In this document: piece after piece, positions 41,120-49,706 of the stretch
How the letters are laid out: every line of letters starts with the position of its first letter
Numbering within the stretch: position 1 is the stretch's first letter
From: Klebsiella africana
GTDB lineage: Bacteria > Pseudomonadota > Gammaproteobacteria > Enterobacterales > Enterobacteriaceae
DNA length: 64,000 bases
NCBI RefSeq assembly: GCF_020526085.1
Contig: NZ_CP084874.1
Location: 4,464,001 to 4,528,000, forward strand
Direction: 5' to 3'
Position numbers and translations under genes: made by a program
Notes under the pieces: model-generated
What the model was told of the DNA's origin: nothing
What the model saw: the letters and a program-made list of their open reading frames with translations, nothing else
Database searches by the model: none

Positions 41120-41983
41120 ATGTCCTGGTCAATCGATATTATTTCCTGCATTACCGATCGCTTTGTGGAACTCACGGCGACCGAAAAACGCATCGCGCAG
41201 TTTATTCTCGATGATGTCGCGGCGGCGGCGGAGCTGCCCATCGCCGAGATAGCGCGTCTGACGCAAACCAGCCAGGCTTCGGTCACCCGTTTTGCCCGGG
41301 CGCTCGGCTGTAAAGACGTCCGCGAGCTGAAGATGAAGCTTGCGCAATCTCTTGCGGTCGGCCAGCGGTTTATCCTTGATGTTCCGGATCTCGAAGGCGT
41401 CCAGGGGATCTATGAGTCAATCATCAGCGTACTGGAGACCAACCGGCGGGCGCTGGATATCGAGGCGCTGAAGCGCGCGGTGAGCTGGCTGAGCGACGCG
41501 CGACAGATCCTCGCCCTGGGGATGGGCGGCGGTTCGACCATCTGCGCTCAGGAAATTCAGTATCGCCTGTTTCGCCTCGGCCTGCCGGTAGTCAGCCAGA
41601 GCGATGGTCTGCTGGTACGCATGATGAGCTCGGCAGTGACGCCGCAGGATGTGGTGATTGTACTGTCTCTGGGCGGCTATACCCGGGAAATCATCGAGAG
41701 CGCGGCGATTGCCAGCCAGTACGGCGCGAAGGTTATTGCGATTACCCCCGCCGGAACGCCGCTGGCTGAGCAGGCGGATCTGGTGCTACCGCTGCTGGTG
41801 CGGGAAAACGACTATATCTTTAAGCCCAGCACTTCCCGTTACGCGATGCTGGCGATGGTCGATGTGCTGGCCACCGAACTGGCGATGGCCAACAAAACCC
41901 AGGCAAAAGGCAAATTACGCCGTATTAAGCTGGCGCTCGACAGCCACCGCGGCGGCGTCGATCGGCAGCCGCTGGGGGATTAA
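41120..41983 (+). CDS. RpiR/MurR-family transcriptional regulator
   Basis: A 287-residue regulator. The N-terminal HTH (about 5-80) includes LTATEKRIAQFILDDV and AEIARLTQTSQASVTRFARA. A SIS sugar-phosphate-binding domain (about 115-250) has LALGMGGGSTICAQE and VLSLGGYTREIIESA. RpiR proteins sense phosphorylated sugars, so KDPGal is a plausible effector. I prefer MSWSIDIISCITDRF at 41120; an in-frame ATG at 41078 would add 14 residues encoded by a palindrome. Neither has a strong ribosome site. It overlaps the converging aldolase stop by 4 bp. Confidence 0.85.
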   Translation: MSWSIDIISCITDRFVELTATEKRIAQFILDDVAAAAELPIAEIARLTQTSQASVTRFARALGCKDVRELKMKLAQSLAVGQRFILDVPDLEGVQGIYESIISVLETNRRALDIEALKRAVSWLSDARQILALGMGGGSTICAQEIQYRLFRLGLPVVSQSDGLLVRMMSSAVTPQDVVIVLSLGGYTREIIESAAIASQYGAKVIAITPAGTPLAEQADLVLPLLVRENDYIFKPSTSRYAMLAMVDVLATELAMANKTQAKGKLRRIKLALDSHRGGVDRQPLGD

Positions 41984-42579
41984 CTTTTACTGGCGGAGAT
42001 AAACCTCTCTGCCTGCTCGCAGGTACGTTGCACGGCCTGTCCGGCGCGATAAAGATCGCTGCCCAGACCGGCACCGGCACACCCCGCCTGTATCCAGGTC
42101 GCCAGATTTTCCGGCGTTACGCCGCCGACCGCCAGCACCGGCACCTCCGGCGGCAACACCGCTTTCAGCGCGCGAATATAGTCCGGGCCGAATGCCGATG
42201 ACGGAAAGATTTTTAGCCATTGCGCCCCGGCATCCAGTGCGTTAAACGCCTCGGAGGCCGTCGCACAGCCGGCGCACACCAGCATCCCCTTATCAACCGC
42301 GCGGCGGATCACCGCCGGGGCCGTATTGGGCGTCACAATGAGCTTCGCCCCGGCCTCAGCCAGAAAATCAACCTGTTCAACCTTCAGCACCGTTCCCGCG
42401 CCAATCATCGCCCGCTCGCCAAACTGGCGCACCATCGCCGGAATACTTTGCTGCCAGTCCGGCGAGTTAAGCGGAATTTCAATATAGCGAAAACCCACAT
42501 CGATTAGCGCGGCGATATGCTCCGCCGCCTCATCGGGCTGGATACCGCGTAAAATTGCTACCAGGTTAACCTTGTCCAT
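41980..42579 (-). CDS. dgoA: 2-dehydro-3-deoxy-6-phosphogalactonate aldolase (DgoA-like)
   Basis: Class I aldolase splitting KDPGal into pyruvate and glyceraldehyde 3-phosphate. 199 residues. Schiff-base lysine in QWLKIFPSSAFGP, catalytic Glu in RYIEIPLNSPDW, and phosphate loop VLAVGGVTPEN. It resembles E. coli DgoA (205 aa) more than the KDPG aldolase Eda. The ATG at 42579 lies inside the 3' end of dgoK (14-bp overlap). No galactonate dehydratase (dgoD) is linked, which points to another source of KDGal. Confidence 0.9.
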   Translation of the reverse strand: MDKVNLVAILRGIQPDEAAEHIAALIDVGFRYIEIPLNSPDWQQSIPAMVRQFGERAMIGAGTVLKVEQVDFLAEAGAKLIVTPNTAPAVIRRAVDKGMLVCAGCATASEAFNALDAGAQWLKIFPSSAFGPDYIRALKAVLPPEVPVLAVGGVTPENLATWIQAGCAGAGLGSDLYRAGQAVQRTCEQAERFISASKS

Positions 42580-43438
42580 CAATCATCCTCGCTATACCCG
42601 AAAGAAACGCCGCCTCGCCGGAACAACAGGAAACGGCTAACCCGCACGCCGCCATCGCCTGCTGATAACGGACGCTGAGCGCGTGCTCACCGACCAGCAC
42701 CACGCGGCTGGCGCGATAGCGTTCGCTAAAGGTCGCCACCTCCGCGCCAATCAACAGCCCGGAGAGATAATCGCTCACCGAAGTCGCCGCCAGCGCGCCT
42801 AACACCCGTGCGGCGCGCGCGCTAAAAAGCCCGGACAACAACGCTGGCTGATTTAGCCCTTTTTCCATACCGAGGGCGAAAGCGGCTTCATCCGGCAACT
42901 GCACAGGCAGTTGCTGGCCGAGCAGCGAATGATTAAGCAGCAGGTGATGCAGTTCGCCGGTCATCGCCGTGGCGAACTGGCGCACCACGCCGTTTTGCAC
43001 CTGCACCCATTTGCAGTGGGTGCCGGGCATCACGTAACACTCCGCGGGCATCCGTTGCCAGGCGCCCAGCAGCTGCGTCTCTTCGCCGCGCATCACGTCG
43101 TACTCTGCGGCCTGCGCCACTTTCAGCCCCGGTACGATCCACACGTTTTCCGCCACTTCATGTAACTGACCATTGAGCGCCTCCAGCGCCAGCGGGCAGG
43201 CCAGATAAGGCACAGGTTGCCAACCGGCATCGCTGCCGATCATCCCCGCCATCACCACCGGCAGCGCGGGATCGCCGCGCCACGGCGCCAGCTGCTGCTG
43301 AAATACCGTTTCGGCGCGCTGCCCGTTCAGACGCGTGACGCCGTAGGGCAGTTGCAGCTTATCGATACACTCTCCCTCGCGGATCCGCCATGCCCGCAGC
43401 TGCGTAGAGCCCCAATCGACGGCAATATACTCGTTCAT
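42566..43438 (-). CDS. dgoK: 2-dehydro-3-deoxygalactonokinase (DgoK-like)
   Basis: Phosphorylates 2-keto-3-deoxy-D-galactonate at C6. The 290 residues match DgoK. The N-terminal phosphate loop is AVDWGSTQLRAW, with MAGMIGSDAGW, MPGTHCKWV and TAMTGELHHLL characteristic of the family. It overlaps the downstream aldolase and lies 10 bp after the symporter gene, so it is in the same operon. Confidence 0.9.
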   Translation of the reverse strand: MNEYIAVDWGSTQLRAWRIREGECIDKLQLPYGVTRLNGQRAETVFQQQLAPWRGDPALPVVMAGMIGSDAGWQPVPYLACPLALEALNGQLHEVAENVWIVPGLKVAQAAEYDVMRGEETQLLGAWQRMPAECYVMPGTHCKWVQVQNGVVRQFATAMTGELHHLLLNHSLLGQQLPVQLPDEAAFALGMEKGLNQPALLSGLFSARAARVLGALAATSVSDYLSGLLIGAEVATFSERYRASRVVLVGEHALSVRYQQAMAACGLAVSCCSGEAAFLSGIARMIDGQG

Positions 43439-43447
43439 GATTGCCCC

Positions 43448-44935
43448 TTACCCGCGTGAGGTATGACGTTTGCCAATCGGCAGCGGCGGCGGCGTTGGGC
43501 GGCTTTCACGCTCGCGGGTAATCATCTCCAGCGCCTGCTCGCGGCTCAAGCTGCTGGCCGGGGTCAGTAACGTCACCACCACCGAGGCCACCAGGCTAGT
43601 CAGTACCGCCGGAATACACGGGTTACCCCAGAACGCCAGCCAGTCGCTATCCACCAGCACCGCAACCGAGGCCCCGGCGCCGCCGGCCAGCGCGGCGACC
43701 GCGCCCTGCCAGTTAAAGCGTGTCCAGAAACGGCCGAGCATGGTGCAGATAAACATCCCGGACATAATCATTGAGATCATTTTGGTGATGTAGCTGATGA
43801 TGTCGTTGGAGGTCAGGGCAAACAGCAGCGCCAGCGCAATGACCAGAACCAGGAAGATCCGCGACAGGCGAATGGCTTTCTCCGGCGCGGGCATATGGCC
43901 GGTCACCAGGGTGTAGAGGTCGCGCAGCATAATGGACACCGCGGCGATGGCATCAGAGCTGCCGGAAGACATATTGGCCGACATCCCGGCAATCAGGATC
44001 GCCATCGCCAGCACCGGCGGCAGCACCTGAGTGGCAAACAAGAAGGCGAAGCCGCTGTTCTCCAGCTGCGGGTTCATGGTCCATACCGCCATACCGATGA
44101 TCGCCGGCAGGAAGGAGAAGCCCAGATACAGCAGGCCGGTAATGGTAAAGGACTGGCGCACCGAGGAGACGGTCTTCGCCGAGTAAATACGCTGGCGATA
44201 AGAAGGCGTCGCCAGCACGCCGACGCCAATCACCATCGCCAATGATAGCGCCGGCAACACGCCTAATTTATCGACCGCGAACAGGCTTTGCGCCGCCGGA
44301 TCGACGGCCTGCTGAATATGGCTCCAGCCGCCAACGTGATGAACCGCCAGCACCGCCATTAAAATAAAGCCGACGAACAGCACGATCGATTGAATGGTAT
44401 CGATCCACACCACCGCGGAATAGCCGCCAATACCGACATAAACCACAAAAGCCAGCGCGATAATAATTTTCGCGACATTAATATCAATGCCGCTGGCCCA
44501 CGCCAGATATAATCCGCCACCTAATATATGCGCCCCCAGCCAGCCGATAGAGGCAATAAAAATAAGTATCGCGACGAGGTTTTTGATAATTTTACTGCCG
44601 CCGGTGTAATACGACATTTCTTCACTCATGGTCATGAAGCGAAGTTTACGTACCGGCGCGAATAACCATGCCACCAGCAGGATCCCCACCGCGCCGCCGA
44701 GGCCGTAAAGCATCCCAGCCCAGCCGTTGCTGTAGCCAAAGCCGACGGCGCCGACGCTGGAGCCGGTCCCCACCATGGTGCCGACCGTTGAACCGAGAGT
44801 GAGGATCATCGGCAGCGAACGACCGCCAAGTAAAAAGTCTTCGCCGGTTTTCTGTTTGCGCGAAACGTACCAACCTAAAGTAATCATCGCGCAGGCATAA
44901 ACGGAAAACCAAATCATAAATGACATATTATTCAT
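43448..44935 (-). CDS. Sodium:solute symporter (SSS family)
   Basis: A 495-residue permease with about 13 hydrophobic segments and the SSS signature region GYSAVVWIDTIQSIVLFVGF (about 161-180). Also seen are GLLYLGFSFLPAIIG and MSANMSSGSSDAIAAVS, the sodium-site helix. The operon context (D-aminoacylase, RidA, KDGal kinase, KDPGal aldolase) suggests uptake of an acidic amino sugar or N-acyl-D-amino acid rather than proline or pantothenate. Substrate unproven. Confidence 0.88.
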   Translation of the reverse strand: MNNMSFMIWFSVYACAMITLGWYVSRKQKTGEDFLLGGRSLPMILTLGSTVGTMVGTGSSVGAVGFGYSNGWAGMLYGLGGAVGILLVAWLFAPVRKLRFMTMSEEMSYYTGGSKIIKNLVAILIFIASIGWLGAHILGGGLYLAWASGIDINVAKIIIALAFVVYVGIGGYSAVVWIDTIQSIVLFVGFILMAVLAVHHVGGWSHIQQAVDPAAQSLFAVDKLGVLPALSLAMVIGVGVLATPSYRQRIYSAKTVSSVRQSFTITGLLYLGFSFLPAIIGMAVWTMNPQLENSGFAFLFATQVLPPVLAMAILIAGMSANMSSGSSDAIAAVSIMLRDLYTLVTGHMPAPEKAIRLSRIFLVLVIALALLFALTSNDIISYITKMISMIMSGMFICTMLGRFWTRFNWQGAVAALAGGAGASVAVLVDSDWLAFWGNPCIPAVLTSLVASVVVTLLTPASSLSREQALEMITRERESRPTPPPLPIGKRHTSRG

Positions 44936-45079
44936 GGCTCACATCCAGACGTAATAAATAATATTCGTGCCGCTGAATATTATGAGTTAACAGGAACCAT
45001 GCCTGAAAAAAGGCATAGCGAACCCAGTGGCACCGATTTATTTATTCACTCTGGTGCCGCTATCACACTTTTTTGATGC

Positions 45080-45100
45080 TCCCTCCCGCAAAGGGAGGGA
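45080..45100. promoter_or_regulatory. Stable hairpin between RidA and symporter genes
   Basis: TCCCTCCC and GGGAGGGA form a perfect 8-bp stem with a 5-nt loop, 22 bp past the RidA stop on the minus strand. No T run follows on that strand. It may be an RNA-processing or attenuation point within the operon. The flanking 44936-45121 shows no gene. Confidence 0.55.
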
Positions 45101-45121
45101 TTTATTGTTAGGTTTCGGGCG

Positions 45122-45514
45122 TTATTGTCGCGCAGCGTTAAAACAGGTCACATCCACTTCAACTTTGCAATCCACCACCAGGTCCGCCACGCAGCAAATG
45201 CGCGCTGGCGGATTATCGCCAAAGAATTCGCGAAATACCTTATTGAACGACTGAAAATAGCGCGCATCGGTGAGGATCACTTTCACGTGTACCACGTCCG
45301 CCATGCCGTAACCGGCTTCGCTCATGATGTCGACGCAGTTCTGGATCGCCAGCCGCGATTGTTCGACGATGCCGCCATCCACGACTTCGCCATTTTTCAT
45401 CGGCGTCTGCCCGGAGACATATAGCCAGCCGCCGGCTTCCACCGCGCGGGCAAACGGCAGATGCTGACCGCCGGTGCCGGTACCGCCTTCTACGCCATAA
45501 CGTTTGATACTCAT
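45122..45514 (-). CDS. RidA family enamine/imine deaminase
   Basis: A 130-residue protein of the RidA/YjgF family, which hydrolyses reactive enamine and imine intermediates released by PLP dehydratases. The key arginine motif NPPARICCVADL and the end VDCKVEVDVTCF are present. The ATG at 45514 (MSIKRYGVEGGTGTGGQHLP) has AAGGAG upstream. It lies 10 bp downstream of the deacylase. Next to a D-serine-dehydratase-type enzyme, it likely speeds release of ammonia from that enzyme's product. Confidence 0.88.
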   Translation of the reverse strand: MSIKRYGVEGGTGTGGQHLPFARAVEAGGWLYVSGQTPMKNGEVVDGGIVEQSRLAIQNCVDIMSEAGYGMADVVHVKVILTDARYFQSFNKVFREFFGDNPPARICCVADLVVDCKVEVDVTCFNAARQ

Positions 45515-45524
45515 ACTCAACTCC

Positions 45525-46964
45525 TTAGTCCATCCGACGGCGCAGGAAACGCCCTGCCCGCCCGGTAATTTTCTTATCACTGCCGTAGCTCATCACGCCG
45601 TTGACCATCACCGCCTCAATGCCGTCCGCCGGTCGTTTCGGGTCGGAGAAACTGGCGACATCGCGCACCGTCTGCGGGTCAAACAGCACCAGGTCGGCAA
45701 AGTAACCAATTTTCACCAGCCCGCGATCCGCCAGCTGGAAGCGCGCCGCCGACAGCCCGGTCATCTTGTGTACCGCGGTAGTCAGCGGGAATAGCTGCTC
45801 GTCGCGGCTATAGTGACCAAGTACCCGAGGGAAGGCGCCCCACAGGCGCGGATGCGGCATCGGATCGTTCGGCAGCCCGTCAGAGCCAATCATGGTGACC
45901 GGATAGCGCATCACTCGCCGTACGTCCTGCTCATCCATGTTGTAGTAGATAGCGCCCGCCGGCATCAGCCGCGCCGCGGCGTCGTGCAGGCTCACCTGCC
46001 ACTCATCGGCGATCTGCTGCAGCGTTTTCCCCGCCTGCTCCGGCTGCGCTTCGGACCAGGTGATCACGATATCAAACTCATCGGTCACCTGTTTCATATC
46101 CAGCGTCGACGAGCTGGCGGAGTAGGGATAACAATCGCAGGCGATATCCTGCTGCTGGCGCATCTCATCGAAAAACGCCAGCGTCTCTTTGGTACGCCCC
46201 CAGTTTTTCGCCCCGGCGCACTTGTGGTGTGAAACCACCACCGGCACGTTGCCGTGACGACCGATGCGGAAGGCTTCATCCAGCGCCTCGAGAATCGGCT
46301 CAAACTCCGAGCGTAAATGGGTGGTATAGATGCCCTTCCCGGCCGCCAGCTCCTCCGCCAGCGCCATCACCTCTTCGGTGGTCGACTGGAAGGCGCTGGC
46401 GTAGGCCAGCCCGGTACTGAGCCCTAATGCTCCCTGGCGCAGCGCATCGCGTAGCTGTACGCGCATGCCGGCGATTTCCGTCTCGCTCGCTGGACGAAAC
46501 AGATCGTCCATATGGTTATTGCGCAGCGCGGTGTGACCGATTAACGTGCCGACATTCAGCGACGGTCGCGCCGCCTCCACCGCATGGGCATAAGCCTCCA
46601 CGGTGGGATAGATAAAGTGCTGCTGCTCGCCGAGGAGATTCATCGGGTCCGGCACTTCCCCGCGCATGGTAGCGGTCGCCGCGCTGATCCCGCAGTTGCC
46701 GACGATCACCGTCGTCACCCCCTGGCTGAGTTTCGGCAAGTACTCAGGCATACGGATAACGTTGATATCATCATGGGTATGCACATCAATAAAGCCCGGC
46801 GCCAGTACCCGCCCCTGGCCATCAATCACCTGCTCCGCCGCGACATCCAGCGCCGGGGCGATAGCCATTATTCGGTCGCCCTTCACCGCCACATCAGCAC
46901 GGTATTGCGGCCCGCCGCTCCCGTCGATCACCGTGACATTTTTGAAAAGCCAGTCAACTTTCAT
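45525..46964 (-). CDS. N-acyl-D-amino-acid deacylase (D-aminoacylase, amidohydrolase)
   Basis: Zinc amidohydrolase that deacylates N-acyl-D-amino acids. 479 residues. Metal and active-site motifs: GFIDVHTHDDIN, VIVGNCGIS (metal-bridging Cys), TTHLRSE, VVSHHKCAG and MIGSDGLPND (catalytic Asp). The ATG at 46964 (MKVDWLFKNVTVIDG) has GGGAG upstream; the frame open to 47003 is rejected. Head of the minus-strand operon deacylase-RidA-symporter-dgoK-dgoA, divergent from the dehydratase gene. The acyl substrate is unproven. Confidence 0.9.
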   Translation of the reverse strand: MKVDWLFKNVTVIDGSGGPQYRADVAVKGDRIMAIAPALDVAAEQVIDGQGRVLAPGFIDVHTHDDINVIRMPEYLPKLSQGVTTVIVGNCGISAATATMRGEVPDPMNLLGEQQHFIYPTVEAYAHAVEAARPSLNVGTLIGHTALRNNHMDDLFRPASETEIAGMRVQLRDALRQGALGLSTGLAYASAFQSTTEEVMALAEELAAGKGIYTTHLRSEFEPILEALDEAFRIGRHGNVPVVVSHHKCAGAKNWGRTKETLAFFDEMRQQQDIACDCYPYSASSSTLDMKQVTDEFDIVITWSEAQPEQAGKTLQQIADEWQVSLHDAAARLMPAGAIYYNMDEQDVRRVMRYPVTMIGSDGLPNDPMPHPRLWGAFPRVLGHYSRDEQLFPLTTAVHKMTGLSAARFQLADRGLVKIGYFADLVLFDPQTVRDVASFSDPKRPADGIEAVMVNGVMSYGSDKKITGRAGRFLRRRMD

Positions 46965-47044
46965 AGCAATTACTCCCTTTCGACATGCCGGTAAGTTAAC
47001 CATTTACAAGCGCAAAAAACAGTGGAAAACTACGCAAAACCCAG

Positions 47045-47057
47045 ATCACTTTGTGAT
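47045..47057. promoter_or_regulatory. Palindrome in the divergent deacylase/dehydratase promoter
   Basis: ATCACTTTGTGAT has 5-bp arms around TTT, read as AAA on the other strand. It lies about 81 bp from the deacylase start and 107 bp from the dehydratase start. Its AAA-centred symmetry is like the palindrome at the RpiR gene (41078-41094), suggesting a common regulator; a weak CRP half-site is the alternative. Confidence 0.4.
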
Positions 47058-47163
47058 ACTTTTATTCAAAACGAATAGCATTTTCATATTAAAAATATAT
47101 TTATCAAATAGTTATAAATGATACTCAGCGACTAACCGATTAAAACCCTGAAAGGATAGTGTT

Positions 47164-48384
47164 ATGAAATACCATTCAGCACCGCTCATCCCGCACAAAT
47201 CCGCCCTCATGTCCGCGCCGGCTAATCTGCTGGCGGAAGAGGTCTGTCTGCCCGCCGCACTGCTAAAAAAGTCGGCGCTGGAAAATAATATTTCATGGAT
47301 GCAGCGCTACGCCGACGCTCGCGGCGTATCGCTGGCGCCGCATGGTAAAACGACAATGACGCCATGGATATTTCAGGCGCAGCATCGAGCGGGAGCGTGG
47401 GGGATCGGCGTGGGCAGCGCCTGGCAGGCCAGCGCGGCGATGGCCAGCGGCATCCAACGCGTCCTGATGGTCAATCAGCTGGTCGGCAAGGCCAATATGC
47501 AGGTGGTCGCGCAGCTAAAAGCCCACTATCGGGCGGTGGATTTTATCTGCTGCGTCGATAGCGAGGCCAATGTGCGCGCCCTCTCCGCGTTCTTTTCCTC
47601 CCAGGGGCAAACGCTGGATGTGATGATTGAACTTGGCGTGCCGGGCGGGCGCTGCGGCTGTCGTAGCGTCGATGACGCGCTGGCGCTGGCGCAGCGGGTA
47701 AGCGACCTGCCGGGGTTACGGCTACGCGGACTGGAATTGTATGAAGGAGTGCTGCACGGCGACGATCCGCAACCGCAGGTGGAAGCGTTATTACAACAGG
47801 CCGCAGCGCTTGCCTGCTGCATGGAGCCGCTGGTTGACGGTGAATTTATTCTCACCGGCGCGGGCACCGTCTGGTATGACGTGGTATGCAACATCTGGCT
47901 GGCGGCGGCAAAACCGCACCGCTGCCGTATCGTCATCCGCCCTGGCTGTTATATCACCCACGATCGCGGGATCTACGATCTCGCACAACAAGCGCTGATC
48001 GCCCGCGATCCGATTGCCTGCGATCTCGCCGGCGATCTTACATCAGCGCTGGAGCTGATGGCGATGGTGCAATCAGTGCCGGAGGCGGATCGTGCGGTGG
48101 TGAATTTCGGCAAGCGCGACTGTGCGTTCGACGTTGGGCTGCCGCAGCCGATCGCCCATTATCGTAACGGCCAGCAGTTAGCGCTGCGCGCGGAGTCGAT
48201 CGTCAGTATCGGCGTCATGGATCAGCACTGTATGCTGCGCCTGGCGCCGGGTAGCGATGTGCAGGTCGGCGATATTCTGCTGTTCGGCACCTCGCACCCG
48301 TGTCTGACCTTTGATAAGTGGAAGACATTGCTGCTGGTCGATGACGACTACAACGTGCTGGATGAGCTCGACACGCTGTTTTGA
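47164..48384 (+). CDS. D-serine dehydratase-like / D-threonine aldolase-type PLP enzyme (fold type III)
   Basis: A 406-residue enzyme with an alanine-racemase-type PLP barrel and a C-terminal D-serine dehydratase domain. PLP lysine K62 is in SLAPHGKTTMTPW. Other motifs: VMIELGVPGGRCGCR, ILTGAGTVWYD, and a C-terminal zinc-site pattern FGTSHPCLTFDKW. Relatives eliminate water and ammonia from D-beta-hydroxy amino acids or cleave them. Linked to an N-acyl-D-amino-acid deacylase, KDGal kinase and KDPGal aldolase, it could convert D-galactosaminate to 2-keto-3-deoxy-D-galactonate. Alternatively it acts on D-serine or D-threonine. Confidence 0.85.
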   Translation: MKYHSAPLIPHKSALMSAPANLLAEEVCLPAALLKKSALENNISWMQRYADARGVSLAPHGKTTMTPWIFQAQHRAGAWGIGVGSAWQASAAMASGIQRVLMVNQLVGKANMQVVAQLKAHYRAVDFICCVDSEANVRALSAFFSSQGQTLDVMIELGVPGGRCGCRSVDDALALAQRVSDLPGLRLRGLELYEGVLHGDDPQPQVEALLQQAAALACCMEPLVDGEFILTGAGTVWYDVVCNIWLAAAKPHRCRIVIRPGCYITHDRGIYDLAQQALIARDPIACDLAGDLTSALELMAMVQSVPEADRAVVNFGKRDCAFDVGLPQPIAHYRNGQQLALRAESIVSIGVMDQHCMLRLAPGSDVQVGDILLFGTSHPCLTFDKWKTLLLVDDDYNVLDELDTLF

Positions 48385-48395
48385 CCGGCATCCCG

Positions 48396-48665
48396 GGTAG
48401 CGGCGCTCCGCGCCTTACCCGGGCTACACAACCTGCGACGTTCGGTAGCCCGGCTTAGCGTAGCGCGAGCCGGGGGATGTTCCGTGTGGCGGTGCTCCGC
48501 GCCTTACCCGGGCTACATAACCTGCAACGTTCGGTAGCCCGGCTAAGCGTAGCGCGAGCCGGGGGATGTTCCGTGTGGCGCTGCTCCGCGCCTTACTCGG
48601 GCTACATAACCTGCAACGTTCGGTAGCCCGGCTTAGCGTAGCGCGAGCCGGGGGATGTCCCGGGG
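48396..48665. repeat. Three tandem 89-bp palindromic repeats
   Basis: The marker GCTCCGCGCCTTAC (third copy with one change) starts at 48405, 48494 and 48583, an exact 89-bp period. Each unit holds two facing palindromic parts, ACCCGGGCTACA and GTAGCCCGGCTTAGCG, joined by an ACCTGCAACGTTCG spacer. Units differ at only a few bases. It is a multi-unit BIME-like array in the 295-bp gap between convergent genes; nothing else is seen there. Confidence 0.85.
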
Positions 48666-48679
48666 GCGGCGCTTGCGTC

Positions 48680-49696
48680 TTACCCCCCCTGGCGCAAGGC
48701 GCAAATCTCATCATGCAGTGAACGACTGATGACGACTCCCTGCCGCTCACTCTGCTGGCGGCAGGCGAAACGCCGCTCGCCCGGCAGTCGCGCCCCCTGA
48801 TCCTGCATCGCATTGAACAGCGTTTCGGCGCGCGCCAGCTGCTCTGGAGCCTGCGCGCCGAGAAAGCGCTGCGGATCCATCGCCAGGATCAGCTCCCCGC
48901 CGTAGGGGAGACCGCCCGCGCCGTTATCCCACGCCAGCGATTCGGCGCTGGTCATATCGCCGATAAGCGGCCCGGCCAGCAGCTCAACCATTGCCGCCAG
49001 CGCCGAGCCCTTATGGCCGCCGAAAGTCAACATTGCGCCGTTCAGCACCTCCGCGGCATCGGTCGTCGGCTGTCCCTGGCTATCGATTCCCCAGCCTTCC
49101 GGTAGCGCTTTGCCAGCACGCTGATGCAGCTGGATCTCGCCGCGCGCCGCGGCGCTGGTCGCCATATCAACAATAAATGGCGGCTTATCCCGCCGCGGCC
49201 AGCCAAAGGCGATAGGGTTGGTGCCGAACAGCGGACGCGTGCCGCCCGCCGGGGCGACCCAGGCGTGGCTTGGCGTACAGGCCAGCCCCACCAGCCCTGC
49301 CTCGGTCAACGGCTCAATATCGGCAAACAGCGCTGAAAAATGGACGCAGCGGTTAATCGCCAACGCCGCAATGCCGCTGTGCCGCGCCTTCTCCAGCAGC
49401 AGCGGCAGCGCGCGCTCGTAGGCCAGCAGCGAAAAAGCGCCGCCGGCGTCCGCCCGCGCAATCGCCGGCGCCTGATCGTGGATTTGCGGCTCGGCATCAG
49501 GCGATACCTTACCTTTACGCAAGGTATCGACAATGCCCAACAGCCGCCACAGGCCGTGGGAAGCGCAGCCGTCGCGCTCCCCGGCGGCCACATTACGTGC
49601 AATGGCCGCCGCGTGGTCGGCGCTAAATCCATTGGCGCTGAGTACCTCCAGCGCCAGGTCATAAGCTTCAGGTAACGATAGAGTTACCGACTCCAT
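48680..49696 (-). CDS. Malate/lactate dehydrogenase-family reductase (likely cyclic imino acid reductase)
   Basis: A 338-residue NAD(P)H-dependent oxidoreductase of the Ldh2/YbiC/DpkA family. Seen: SHGLWRLLGIVDTLRKG, NRCVHFSALFADIEPL with the catalytic His, GTNPIAFGWPRRDKPPFIVD and FGGHKGSALAAMVELLAG. Members in proline and hydroxyproline clusters reduce delta-1-pyrroline-2-carboxylate, which fits the operon; malate or lactate activity is the alternative. The ATG at 49696 (MESVTLSLPEAYDLA) has AAGGAGAC upstream. Last gene of the minus-strand hydroxyproline operon. Confidence 0.82.
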   Translation of the reverse strand: MESVTLSLPEAYDLALEVLSANGFSADHAAAIARNVAAGERDGCASHGLWRLLGIVDTLRKGKVSPDAEPQIHDQAPAIARADAGGAFSLLAYERALPLLLEKARHSGIAALAINRCVHFSALFADIEPLTEAGLVGLACTPSHAWVAPAGGTRPLFGTNPIAFGWPRRDKPPFIVDMATSAAARGEIQLHQRAGKALPEGWGIDSQGQPTTDAAEVLNGAMLTFGGHKGSALAAMVELLAGPLIGDMTSAESLAWDNGAGGLPYGGELILAMDPQRFLGAQAPEQLARAETLFNAMQDQGARLPGERRFACRQQSERQGVVISRSLHDEICALRQGG

Positions 49697-49706
49697 ACTG
49701 TCTCCT

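Noticed and set aside
48396..48665. Possible CRISPR array
   Set aside because: The 89-bp units are repeated in full without unique spacers, are internally palindromic, and no cas genes are present.
48424..48813. Open frame across the 89-bp repeats
   Set aside because: Mostly palindromic repeat DNA; no protein family and it overlaps the 3' end of a well-supported gene.
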